64,000 bases of DNA from Flagellimonas flava (GTDB lineage: Bacteria > Bacteroidota > Bacteroidia > Flavobacteriales > Flavobacteriaceae), in contig NZ_FQWL01000002.1 of NCBI RefSeq assembly GCF_900129665.1, positions 496,001 through 560,000 of the forward strand, given 5' to 3'. Below, one piece after another: positions 18,340 through 26,239 of this stretch. Numbering within the stretch: position 1 is the stretch's first letter; each line of letters begins with the position of its first letter. Both the position numbers and the translations under genes were made by a program. The notes below the pieces were generated by a model. The model was given only the letters and a program-made list of their open reading frames with translations, had not been told where the DNA came from and did not search any database.

Positions 18340-21042
18340 CTAGAAGTTATAGCGCATGCTAATGTTCCAAGTTCTTCCAAAACCAAAGAATACTTTGTTG
18401 CTGGTATCCAAACCTCTAAAAGTTTGTGCGTTACCTTCAGCAAAAGTGTTGGTCAAGGATTCGGCGATATACTCCGTATCAAATACGTTGTTTACGTTGG
18501 CCGCAATGCTGATAGCATCATTGCCACTTCCAATATTGAAGCTGTAGTATGCTCCAAAATCAAACAAACTGTAGCTAGGCAATCTCAGTGACCCTTGATT
18601 GTTGGCAGTATCAAAATCCTCCGCATTAATCTGCGCAAACAATCTAGAGGCCGAATATAGGTTACCACTTAATTTAAGGTTTTCGATAGGTCTAACTATC
18701 ATTTCCAAATTGGCAGTGAACTGAGCTGCATCACCTACCTTAACATCATCTAAGAACAGTGTAACTTCCGGGTCGATGATATTTCTGTCATCATCCAAAG
18801 CGGCACCAGTTGGATTTCCTGCATATTCCCAATTTGCCATGGAAAGCATTCCTCTAAACTGAACCACATCGGAAGCACGATAGTTGGTCTCGATCTCAAG
18901 CCCTGTATGTATTTGCTCTACACCATTGATGTTGGCGGTACCTTCATCTCCATTAGGAGTCTCAATATCCAAATCTTGGAACCTATCTTTCCAAGTGGTT
19001 CTATAGATGTTAACCTTGGCTCTGAAATCTCCAAGGTTCAAGCCATATCCTGCTTCAAGACCCAAGATTTTTTCGTTGGTCAAATCAGGGTTAAGGTCAT
19101 TTCTAAAGTTAAGGTAAACCGCATCAAACAATGGTTGTTTGGAGTAGTATCCAGCGTTTACAAAGACATTGTGAGCTTCATCAACATTGTAGTTCACGCC
19201 CCCTTTGATGTTACCTCCCAATCTGTTTTCAAAATCGGTTTCCTGCTCTGGATCAGAATCCAAATAGTTGAAGTAATCTATCCTTTTAAATCCTTGCTGG
19301 GAAACACCGCCCTGCATAAATGCGGACCATGTTCCATCTGAGTACTCTATCTGACCAAAGGTACCCAACCATCTTACGATACCGTCGTTATAGTAATCTA
19401 TCTTTTCCTCAGCGTCAATGTCCTTAAACACGTTAACGATAGATCCAAAATCAGACTCGATTACACCATCTTGTCTAACCGTATGCTCAGGATTATTGAT
19501 GTCATCGTCATCAAAATAACCATCTGCACCCAATAGGTTGTCCACTCTTCTGTAGTGAATTCCCTTGTAGGATCTTGCATCAATACCAACATCCCAGCTC
19601 CATTTGTCATTGATATCGGTATGAAGGTTGGCAATCAATCCAAACCAGTTGTGCGAGTTGATGGATGCTCTTCTAATGATTCCATCTCCACGGCTGGTAA
19701 TGATCTGCTCACCATTGGTAGGCGCAATTTGATACTGGTTTCCGTCATAGAAGGTAACTTCTTCACCAGAATTGTATCGGGAAATCAAATCATAATCAAC
19801 CAATCCAGTTTCTGGAATTCTATATCTACTGGAGCTTGCAAAACCAAAGCTTGGTCCTGAACCAATATCTCCAGTTCCCCCACCTCTACCATAAGAGGCA
19901 TAGGCAGATGAAGAAAGGGTGGTTTTATCATTGAATCTGTGTTCCCAGTTGAAGGAAACAACAGGTTTGTGGTAAAAATTACGTCTCCAACCAAATTGTT
20001 CCCCGTTTAGGAATCCATGGTTGAAGTTGTACAAAGCACCATATTGTAAGTGGTCCTCAATGGTAGCCACGTTGAAGAAGCTAGAAGTTCTTTGGTTATG
20101 AACCTGAGGTGCACCTGTCAGCATAAACTGGAAACTATTTTTGGCGTTGGGTTCATATCCCAAACCAATGAAGTAGTTGTAACCTTCAAATTCTGTTCCT
20201 TGTACGTAGCCGTCACCAGAAGTTCTTCCCAACAAAATGCTTGCGGCAAAACCTTTTTCACTTTTACCGGTGTTGTAAGAAGCCACCATTTTCATGTAGC
20301 CATCGTTACCACCACCAAAACGTACAGAACCACCTTCTTCCAAATCAGTAGATTTGGTGATAATGTTAATGGTTCCACCCACAGAGCTAATGGCCAGTTT
20401 AGAGGAACCAAGTCCCCTTTGTACCTGCATTGCTGTGGTTACATCACTAAGACCGGCCCAGTTACTCCAGAATACACGACCATTTTCCATGTCGTTTACC
20501 GGAATACCGTTGATCATAATCGCGGTGTTCTGCGAATCGAATCCGCGAACGTTAATCCTCCCATCACCAAATCCACCTCCCGTTTTGGTAGCATAGATTG
20601 AAGGTGTGGACTTCAAAACCTCAGGAAGTTCCTGAGATCCAATTTTTTCTTGGATTTCTGTGGCCATGATGGTAGAAACCGCTACTGGTGTCTCCCGTTC
20701 CTTGGCAATGTCCAAAATTCCTGTTACGATAACACCTTCCAATTCTTCGGCATCAGGAGCCAAAGCAATGGTTCCAATATTGCCTGCAGAAGTGAAGGCA
20801 ACTGTTTTGGCCACAAATCCAATGTAGGAAATCACCAGTGTCCCTGAACTCTCAGATACCTCGAGTGTAAAATTCCCATCAAAATTGGTGGATGTTCCGT
20901 TTTCTGTGCCTTGAAGCACAACACTGGCACCGGGAAGCGGCCCCCCTAGCTCACCGTCTACGACGGTACCTGTAATGGTCCCTTGTGAAAATGCCATTGC
21001 GGACACTAGTATGGCCGCAAAAGCTAAGTAAATTCGTTTCAT
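18340..21042 (-). CDS. TonB-dependent receptor with CarboxypepD_reg-like domain
   Basis: A 900-residue outer-membrane transporter. Signal peptide to about residue 19; carboxypeptidase-regulatory-like domain at about 22-105 (VVDGELGGPLPGASVVLQG); plug at about 115-235 with NVRGFDSQNTAIMINGIPVN; barrel ending in SMRYNF with terminal Phe. The plug sequence resembles siderophore/metal receptors more than SusC, and no SusD follows. Its 170-bp upstream region contains two small inverted repeats (CCTTATTAAGG and GTTAAT-N5-ATTAAC) but I could not define a promoter. It stands alone, closed by its own terminator. Ligand unknown. Confidence 0.93.
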   Translation of the reverse strand: MKRIYLAFAAILVSAMAFSQGTITGTVVDGELGGPLPGASVVLQGTENGTSTNFDGNFTLEVSESSGTLVISYIGFVAKTVAFTSAGNIGTIALAPDAEELEGVIVTGILDIAKERETPVAVSTIMATEIQEKIGSQELPEVLKSTPSIYATKTGGGFGDGRINVRGFDSQNTAIMINGIPVNDMENGRVFWSNWAGLSDVTTAMQVQRGLGSSKLAISSVGGTINIITKSTDLEEGGSVRFGGGNDGYMKMVASYNTGKSEKGFAASILLGRTSGDGYVQGTEFEGYNYFIGLGYEPNAKNSFQFMLTGAPQVHNQRTSSFFNVATIEDHLQYGALYNFNHGFLNGEQFGWRRNFYHKPVVSFNWEHRFNDKTTLSSSAYASYGRGGGTGDIGSGPSFGFASSSRYRIPETGLVDYDLISRYNSGEEVTFYDGNQYQIAPTNGEQIITSRGDGIIRRASINSHNWFGLIANLHTDINDKWSWDVGIDARSYKGIHYRRVDNLLGADGYFDDDDINNPEHTVRQDGVIESDFGSIVNVFKDIDAEEKIDYYNDGIVRWLGTFGQIEYSDGTWSAFMQGGVSQQGFKRIDYFNYLDSDPEQETDFENRLGGNIKGGVNYNVDEAHNVFVNAGYYSKQPLFDAVYLNFRNDLNPDLTNEKILGLEAGYGLNLGDFRAKVNIYRTTWKDRFQDLDIETPNGDEGTANINGVEQIHTGLEIETNYRASDVVQFRGMLSMANWEYAGNPTGAALDDDRNIIDPEVTLFLDDVKVGDAAQFTANLEMIVRPIENLKLSGNLYSASRLFAQINAEDFDTANNQGSLRLPSYSLFDFGAYYSFNIGSGNDAISIAANVNNVFDTEYIAESLTNTFAEGNAQTFRGLDTSNKVFFGFGRTWNISMRYNF

Positions 21043-21212
21043 TTTACAGTGTTTAAATTGTTTAATTAGCCCTGCAAAAGTGATGCATTTTTGAGATAAC
21101 CTTATTAAGGAAAAGTTAAAAAAGGGCTTTTTTGTTAATATAAAATTAACATTTAAAACGAGCTGACCAACAAGTATTTAGGTTTTTTCCCGAAGAATGG
21201 TAACCTATTAAT

Positions 21213-22850
21213 TTACTTCTTAAATTTTTGCAAAAGATGAAGTGTAGAGCTATCATGGTTACCAATAGTGGAATTCTCTATTTCCGTAAGAATGGTCTTG
21301 GCCAATTGCTTCCCTAACTCTACGCCCCACTGGTCGTAACTAAAGATATTCCAGATAATGCCCTGAACAAATATTTTGTGCTCGTACAGCGCAATCAGAG
21401 CTCCCAAATTTTTGGGATTTAGCTTTTTGAGCAATAGGGTATTGGTGGGTTTATTTCCTTCAAAGACCTTGAAAGGCAACAGCGATTCAAGTTGTTCCTG
21501 ACTTAGGTTCTGTTGTTCCAGTTCTCTTTTAACTTCTTCAGGGGTTTTCCCATTCATAAGAGCCTCTGTCTGTGCAAAGAAATTGGCCATGAGTTTGTTG
21601 TGATGATCCACATTTCCATGCAGGGATTCTTTAAATCCAATAAAGTCTGCTGGAATAAGTTTGGTTCCCTGGTGAATCAACTGGAAAAATGCATGCTGGG
21701 AATTGGTTCCGGGTTCGCCCCATATAATGGTGCCAGTTTCATAGGATGTCCTATTGCCGGCCCTGTCCATACTTTTACCATTACTCTCCATAATCCCTTG
21801 CTGTAGATAAGCCGAAAATCTACTTAAGTATTGCGAATACGGGATAATAGCTTCCGTTTCAGCACCATAAAAATTATTGTACCAAACACTCAACATCGCC
21901 AAAATCACGGGGATGTTTGCTTCGAACGGGGTATTTCTGAAATGCTCATCCATGCCATGCGCTCCCGACAATAGTTCGTCAAAATTCTCAAAACCAACGG
22001 CTAGTGCGATGGAAAGACCGACCGCGCTCCAGAGGGAAAAACGCCCTCCAACCCAATCCCACATGGGAAATACATTGGCAGCATCGATGCCAAATTCAGC
22101 TATTTTTTCCGTATTGGTTGAAACCGCAGCAAAGTGAAGGGCTATATCTTGTTCAGAAGCCTTCTGCAAAAACCACTCTTTTATAGTCAATGCATTGCTC
22201 AAGGTTTCTTGAGTGGTAAAAGTCTTGGAAACCACCACAAACAAGGTAGTTTCAGGGTTCAGTTCCTTCAGCACTTCCTGCACATGATCCCCATCCACAT
22301 TACTTACAAAATGGGTTTTGAGGTGATTTTTATAGTAGGAAAGGGCTTCGGTGACCATGGCCGGACCTAAATCCGAGCCCCCGATACCAATGTTCACAAC
22401 ATCGGTAAAAGCTTTGTTGGTAAATCCCGTACGTTTGCCAGAAATTATTTCTTCGGTAAAGCCCTTTATTTTTTCCTTAACGGCATAAACCTCAGGCACT
22501 ACATTCTTCCGATCGACAAAAACTTCATCGCCCTGTTTGGCCCTAAGTGCCGTGTGCAACACTCCCCTTCCTTCGGTCTGGTTGATGGCATCTCCGCCGA
22601 AATAGCTTGAAATCGCTGCTTTTAGATCAACTTCTTCAGCCAGCTCCATCAATAAGGAAATGGTCTCCGATGTTATCCTGTTTTTGGAATAATCCACCAA
22701 AAAGTCCCCCCATTCCAAGGTGAACTTTGGGCCTCGATCTGTGTCATCGGCAAAAAGCTCTCTTAGATGTGTGTCTTTGGTATTTTGGTGATGTTCTTGA
22801 AGTTTTTTCCAGGCTTGGGTGGTAGTAGGGTTGATTTTGGGTAATGCCAT
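21213..22850 (-). CDS. pgi: Glucose-6-phosphate isomerase
   Basis: Full-length (545 residues) phosphoglucose isomerase of the large E. coli type, interconverting glucose-6-phosphate and fructose-6-phosphate in the cytoplasm. Phosphate-binding SIS-domain motif [13 protein letters not shown] at about 150, [12 protein letters not shown] at about 208, [12 protein letters not shown] with the catalytic Glu at about 353, and [18 protein letters not shown] with the catalytic His; the Lys is near the C-terminus in VELGKQLAK. It is the last gene of a four-gene operon, one base after the M23 peptidase stop, so its expression is coupled to envelope and tryptophan genes. Confidence 0.98.
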   Translation of the reverse strand: MALPKINPTTTQAWKKLQEHHQNTKDTHLRELFADDTDRGPKFTLEWGDFLVDYSKNRITSETISLLMELAEEVDLKAAISSYFGGDAINQTEGRGVLHTALRAKQGDEVFVDRKNVVPEVYAVKEKIKGFTEEIISGKRTGFTNKAFTDVVNIGIGGSDLGPAMVTEALSYYKNHLKTHFVSNVDGDHVQEVLKELNPETTLFVVVSKTFTTQETLSNALTIKEWFLQKASEQDIALHFAAVSTNTEKIAEFGIDAANVFPMWDWVGGRFSLWSAVGLSIALAVGFENFDELLSGAHGMDEHFRNTPFEANIPVILAMLSVWYNNFYGAETEAIIPYSQYLSRFSAYLQQGIMESNGKSMDRAGNRTSYETGTIIWGEPGTNSQHAFFQLIHQGTKLIPADFIGFKESLHGNVDHHNKLMANFFAQTEALMNGKTPEEVKRELEQQNLSQEQLESLLPFKVFEGNKPTNTLLLKKLNPKNLGALIALYEHKIFVQGIIWNIFSYDQWGVELGKQLAKTILTEIENSTIGNHDSSTLHLLQKFKK

Positions 22851-22851
22851 T

Positions 22852-24150
22852 TTAAGGATTCAGGGTTAGTTGGTTTTCCTGTAATTCAGTTTCGGGATCT
22901 GGTTCCGGTTCAGGAATTAGATATTCAATGCAATCTAATTTTGTCTTTAACGGGTCAATGTATGTCATATAATCTGTTCGAAGTGAATCCGCAATAGGTT
23001 CAGCTGCCGGTAATTTTTCCCTTAGGGGGTCCACTTGTCGACCATTTTTCCAAAATCTATAGCAAACGTGGGGGCCTCCTGTATTTCCAGTCATGCCAAC
23101 CCATCCGATTACATCTCCCTGTCGCACAAACTCGCCTCTTTTCACCTTCTGTTTTTTCATGTGAAGGTATTGGGTGCTATAGGTGCCATTATGTCTAACC
23201 TTAACATACCTTCCGTTGCCTCCTCTTCTGGTAGACTCAGTCACCGTCCCATCCGCTGTTGCTATAATAGGTGTGCCGATTGGGGCGGCATAATCCGTTC
23301 CCTTATGGGGTCTTACTTTATAACCGTAATAGGCAATCCTTCTTTTAAGGTTGTATCTGGAGGACAGTCGATAACCAAACTTTATGGGAGCCCTTAAGAA
23401 AGTGCTCCTAAGATTATTGGCCTCATCATCAAAATAATCGGTTATCTGTTTCAGGGAATCCGCAACATAGGAGAAGGCATAGATAGGTTTGCCTTTGTGC
23501 TCAAAGTAAGCGGCTTCAATAGGTTCGGCCCCTGCATAAATGCTATCATTGATATATCGTTCCTTGTAGATCACTTTAAACTTATCCCCCTTTTCCAATC
23601 GGAAGAAATCGATGGTCCAGGCGTAGATCTCTGAAAGGTTTAGGGTAACATCATAGTCTATGCCCTGGTCCAAAATCGCTTCGGACAATGAGGATTCTAT
23701 AATACCCGAGGCTTCCCTTTCCACGTATTTCACCTTCTTTTTGCTTTTATAGGCCACTACGGTATCCCGAAGGTCCACCACCGTATAGTTAATGCGATCG
23801 TTTTCATAAATAAAAACCTCCGCCACTTCAGAGGTATCTTTGGATCTTAGAATATGATAGGGTTTTCCCGCTCTGATCTTGCGGACATCAAAGGTATCTC
23901 GGTACTTTTCCGATACGGTGACTATCTTGGGATAGTCCACCTTGTTTTTCAGCATTAGCTCTCCAAAGCTATCCCCGTTCTTAATAGTGTCGTGGACCAC
24001 ATGGAAATCCTCAACATTAAAGCCAAAAAGCTTTACAATGGGTTTCTCAATCACTTCCGGAGGTCCCAATTCTTCGGCTAGTACCTGTTTCTCCTTGCAA
24101 GACGCCAAAACCAACACCAATGCCAAAATTGCCCCAATAAATTTCTGCAT
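22852..24150 (-). CDS. M23 family metallopeptidase, lipoprotein
   Basis: A 432-residue lipoprotein (lipobox LASC, Cys18) with a C-terminal M23/LytM peptidoglycan endopeptidase domain at about 278-375. Zinc and catalytic positions: H282 and D286 in [10 protein letters not shown]330 in QYLHM, and H361 in [10 protein letters not shown]. The usual HxH is HxC here: the second His is Cys363. I believe this HxC form recurs in Bacteroidota M23 proteins; Cys can still bind zinc. Residues 40-250 form an unassigned N-terminal domain probably shielding or targeting the peptidase. It sits 2 bp from the tryptophan dioxygenase gene and 1 bp from pgi. Confidence 0.92.
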   Translation of the reverse strand: MQKFIGAILALVLVLASCKEKQVLAEELGPPEVIEKPIVKLFGFNVEDFHVVHDTIKNGDSFGELMLKNKVDYPKIVTVSEKYRDTFDVRKIRAGKPYHILRSKDTSEVAEVFIYENDRINYTVVDLRDTVVAYKSKKKVKYVEREASGIIESSLSEAILDQGIDYDVTLNLSEIYAWTIDFFRLEKGDKFKVIYKERYINDSIYAGAEPIEAAYFEHKGKPIYAFSYVADSLKQITDYFDDEANNLRSTFLRAPIKFGYRLSSRYNLKRRIAYYGYKVRPHKGTDYAAPIGTPIIATADGTVTESTRRGGNGRYVKVRHNGTYSTQYLHMKKQKVKRGEFVRQGDVIGWVGMTGNTGGPHVCYRFWKNGRQVDPLREKLPAAEPIADSLRTDYMTYIDPLKTKLDCIEYLIPEPEPDPETELQENQLTLNP

Positions 24151-24152
24151 TT

Positions 24153-25118
24153 TTACTTTCTATTTTCGGGATTAAAGATATGGTCTACCCATTGTTTACC
24201 CCAGTTGTCCAACTCTTCTTCCGAGTACAAAGTTGGGAAAAATATTATTTTCTGAAAACTTGGAGGCAAAAAGTCCTTCCAATTGGTTCCTCCTGTGGCT
24301 TCCACCTCTTTGTTTTCCTTGGCCAAATATCTGTACGCGGAGCCCATGTGCATAAGGGGCCAATTTACGTTGGCATTCATATCCATGTCCTTCAAAGCGG
24401 ATATCAATTCTTCATTCTCCCTAAGTTTTTTTGGCAATTGCAGGTACTTGTGATAAATGGTACTACTCTTTACCTGATTGGAAATACGAAGTAATCTAGG
24501 GGTATATCGAAATTCAAATTGTTTTAAGGTCAATGTCTTTTCCCCGGTGGACAGATCGGTCGCTCCCTTCTTCCAATAGATATGTTCAAAAAGTTCTTCA
24601 ATGTTGTTTTCTTTCGAAAATGAATCCCGTTCGGATTGGTGCACCAAATTTTCCAAGGGAGTTGCGTAAATCTCAATCATGCGGTATTGGGCCGATTGAA
24701 ATCCACTTGCGGGAAGCAAGGCCATGCGATAGCGCAAAAACTGTTCCCGTTCCATGCCCCTGATCATAATACTGAACGAAGATATCAGAGCTTTGAAATA
24801 ACTATTGATTCTTCTTATTTTTTCGATGAAAAAGGCCAAATCCTGGGAACGATCATCTACAATTTGCTTTTGCTCATGAAGGATAAGCTTAAAGTACAGT
24901 TCCGTGATTTGGTGATACATAATGAATATCTCCTCGTCCGGAAAATGGGTGCGGGGCACCTGAATACTCAATAAGGTGTCCAAGTGGATGTAATCCCAGT
25001 AGGTAAGGTATTTCTGATAAAGGAGCCCGTCTAGGTAGGAGCTTAGGTCTTGCCCGGAATTTTTGAACTTTTCTTCAAGCTTATTGATTTGGGACTCAAT
25101 TCGCTCATCATTCGCCAT
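24153..25118 (-). CDS. kynA: Tryptophan 2,3-dioxygenase
   Basis: A 321-residue heme dioxygenase converting L-tryptophan to N-formylkynurenine, the first step of the kynurenine pathway. Family marks: YQKYLTYWDYIHLDTLL at about 29-45, IMYHQITELYFKLILHEQKQ with the distal His, the proximal heme His in LMHMGSAYRYL near 265, and the C-terminal FFPTLYSEEELDNWG. No kynurenine formamidase or kynureninase is in this window, so the pathway continues elsewhere. The gene lies 5 bp after DUF3108 and 2 bp before the M23 peptidase, an unusual partner set that looks like an inherited flavobacterial operon rather than a pathway. Confidence 0.95.
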   Translation of the reverse strand: MANDERIESQINKLEEKFKNSGQDLSSYLDGLLYQKYLTYWDYIHLDTLLSIQVPRTHFPDEEIFIMYHQITELYFKLILHEQKQIVDDRSQDLAFFIEKIRRINSYFKALISSFSIMIRGMEREQFLRYRMALLPASGFQSAQYRMIEIYATPLENLVHQSERDSFSKENNIEELFEHIYWKKGATDLSTGEKTLTLKQFEFRYTPRLLRISNQVKSSTIYHKYLQLPKKLRENEELISALKDMDMNANVNWPLMHMGSAYRYLAKENKEVEATGGTNWKDFLPPSFQKIIFFPTLYSEEELDNWGKQWVDHIFNPENRK

Positions 25119-25123
25119 TAAAA

Positions 25124-25903
25124 CTATTTCATTATTATTTTAAACTGGTTTCTCAATCCATTGTATCCGTCCAAATCGGCTTTAATGGAACCCACCGCCA
25201 AATCGGCTTTGATTCTAACCGGAATCTTGTTTAGGTCGTTGGATACCCAAAGGGTAAGACTCTCTTTTTCCTTGAAAACCCTGCCCGATTGAACCAGGGG
25301 CCTAAATTTAAGACATTCTACCTTACCAAACTTGGTGCGAATCACTTCTTTTCCTAGGTATTTCAATTGAAATTTGAAAACACCATCATCGTCAAAAAGC
25401 ATGTCAAGATCAATGGATTGCCCTTCCTTGAACTCCTTGAGTTGGTAACGGTCCCTAAGATGATAACTGGCTGAAAGCAAATCCTGGATGCTATTGTGCA
25501 CGGGTATATCCAATTGTTTGCCCGCCTTGTTGTCTTTTAATATTGCTTTTTCTTGGTTATAGTTGAAATCAATTTCTATATCCTTGGTATATCCGCCCTC
25601 ATCCGTTTTTCGGATAAATCGGTACGGTTTACCATCTTTTCTATCAAAATAACTCTCGAAAGTGTCGTCAACCTTAAAAAATATACTTGCAAATCCGGTG
25701 GTCTTTCCCCTTCCCACCACATGATAAACCGGAACACTGTCCAAAGTCTTGGAACTAAGGTGCAGTGTTGCGTAGCTGGCATTCAGAAATCCATAGTGGA
25801 TACGGAACTTGAGCCATTCACCACTTTTAAAAGCCGGGTAGTGCTTTTGGGCCATAGCCGGCATTACAAGCAGAAGGAAAATAAGGGCAAATAACTTTTT
25901 CAT
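25124..25903 (-). CDS. DUF3108 domain exported protein
   Basis: A 259-residue protein with a signal peptide (residues 1-18, MPAMAQ) and a DUF3108 domain (SGEWLKFRIHYGFLNASYAT through LTLWVSNDLNKIPVRIKADL). The domain is a beta-rich periplasmic fold with no known activity. It is the first gene of the operon DUF3108 - kynA - M23 - pgi, all spaced 1-5 bp, so the promoter for the whole unit should lie in the 336-bp gap upstream. TAATTTTA about 16 bp before the ATG is the best -7 match, without a good -33. Confidence 0.88.
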   Translation of the reverse strand: MKKLFALIFLLLVMPAMAQKHYPAFKSGEWLKFRIHYGFLNASYATLHLSSKTLDSVPVYHVVGRGKTTGFASIFFKVDDTFESYFDRKDGKPYRFIRKTDEGGYTKDIEIDFNYNQEKAILKDNKAGKQLDIPVHNSIQDLLSASYHLRDRYQLKEFKEGQSIDLDMLFDDDGVFKFQLKYLGKEVIRTKFGKVECLKFRPLVQSGRVFKEKESLTLWVSNDLNKIPVRIKADLAVGSIKADLDGYNGLRNQFKIIMK

Positions 25904-25999
25904 AACTGTTTTGTCGGTATAAAATTACTAAAATCGCATTTTAAGCAGGTTAGTTTACAATTACTTAAACAAAACTTGTTCCAAAATAGTATATATAAA

Positions 26000-26027
26000 A
26001 AAAGCCCAGTTGAAACACTGGGCTTTT
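26000..26027 (-). terminator. Terminator of the candidate small RNA
   Basis: AAAAGCCCAGT and ACTGGGCTTTT pair perfectly (11 bp) around a 6-nt loop; on the minus strand TTTTTTTATATATA follows. Confidence 0.8.
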
Positions 26028-26028
26028 C

Positions 26029-26045
26029 CTAAATAACCAACCAAA
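26029..26045 (-). repeat. 17-nt motif, copy 1
   Basis: CTAAATAACCAACCAAA on the plus strand (TTTGGTTGGTTATTTAG in the transcript), identical to 59255-59271. In both places it lies directly upstream of a terminator hairpin on the minus strand, with one or two bases (here) or two to three bases (there) between. Confidence 0.6.
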
Positions 26046-26214
26046 CTTTAAATTATGAAAAACCAATACTTAAAGTTATAAGGGAACCACCCCTTATGTG
26101 GTGTAAATATACGCCAAGGTCTTGTAGGAAAATAAGTTTTTAACGGACTTTAACTCTCTTTGCGTCAATCCGCATAATAACTATGGTTTTTTTACAATTT
26201 TTTAAGAAGAAAAG

Positions 26215-26229
26215 CGTGGTTTTGCCACG
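26215..26229 (-). terminator. Terminator after the patatin gene
   Basis: CGTGG / CCACG, five GC-rich pairs with a 5-nt loop, followed on the minus strand by CTTTTCTTCTT. It lies 11 bp after the patatin stop codon. Short stem, so moderate strength. Confidence 0.5.
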
Positions 26230-26239
26230 GAAAAAGTCA

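Larger units (their letters stand above)
25994..26098 (-). ncRNA. Candidate small RNA (about 105 nt)
   Basis: On the minus strand a -7-like TATATTTA (26111-26104) is placed about 7 nt before a perfect 7-bp hairpin (26097-26078, ATAAGGG / CCCTTAT, 6-nt loop). An AU-rich unpaired stretch follows with the motif TTTGGTTGGTTATTTAG (26045-26029), then an 11-bp rho-independent terminator (26027-26000) and seven T. No reading frame of any length spans it. This is the layout of a free-standing trans-acting sRNA, and the unpaired motif recurs before another terminator at 59.2 kb. The -33 element is weak, so it could instead be processed from the patatin mRNA. Confidence 0.45.
25904..26239. other. Intergenic region with candidate small RNA
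   Basis: A 336-bp gap between the patatin gene and the DUF3108 operon, all minus strand. It holds the patatin terminator (26215-26229), the candidate small RNA (about 26098-25994) and the leader of the DUF3108 operon. An eight-codon plus-strand frame at 26055-26081 is considered chance. Confidence 0.6.

Noticed and set aside
20050-20601. 183-codon plus-strand frame
   Set aside because: Entirely antisense to the plug region of the 900-aa TonB receptor; composition is the mirror of that gene, with no recognisable domain.
26055-26081. Eight-codon frame MKNQYLKL with the leader CTAAATAACCAACCAAA on the plus strand
   Set aside because: It resembles the start of a flavobacterial gene, but the same leader at 59.2 kb has no such frame, and the hairpins have their T-runs on the minus strand, so the minus-strand RNA reading is better supported.
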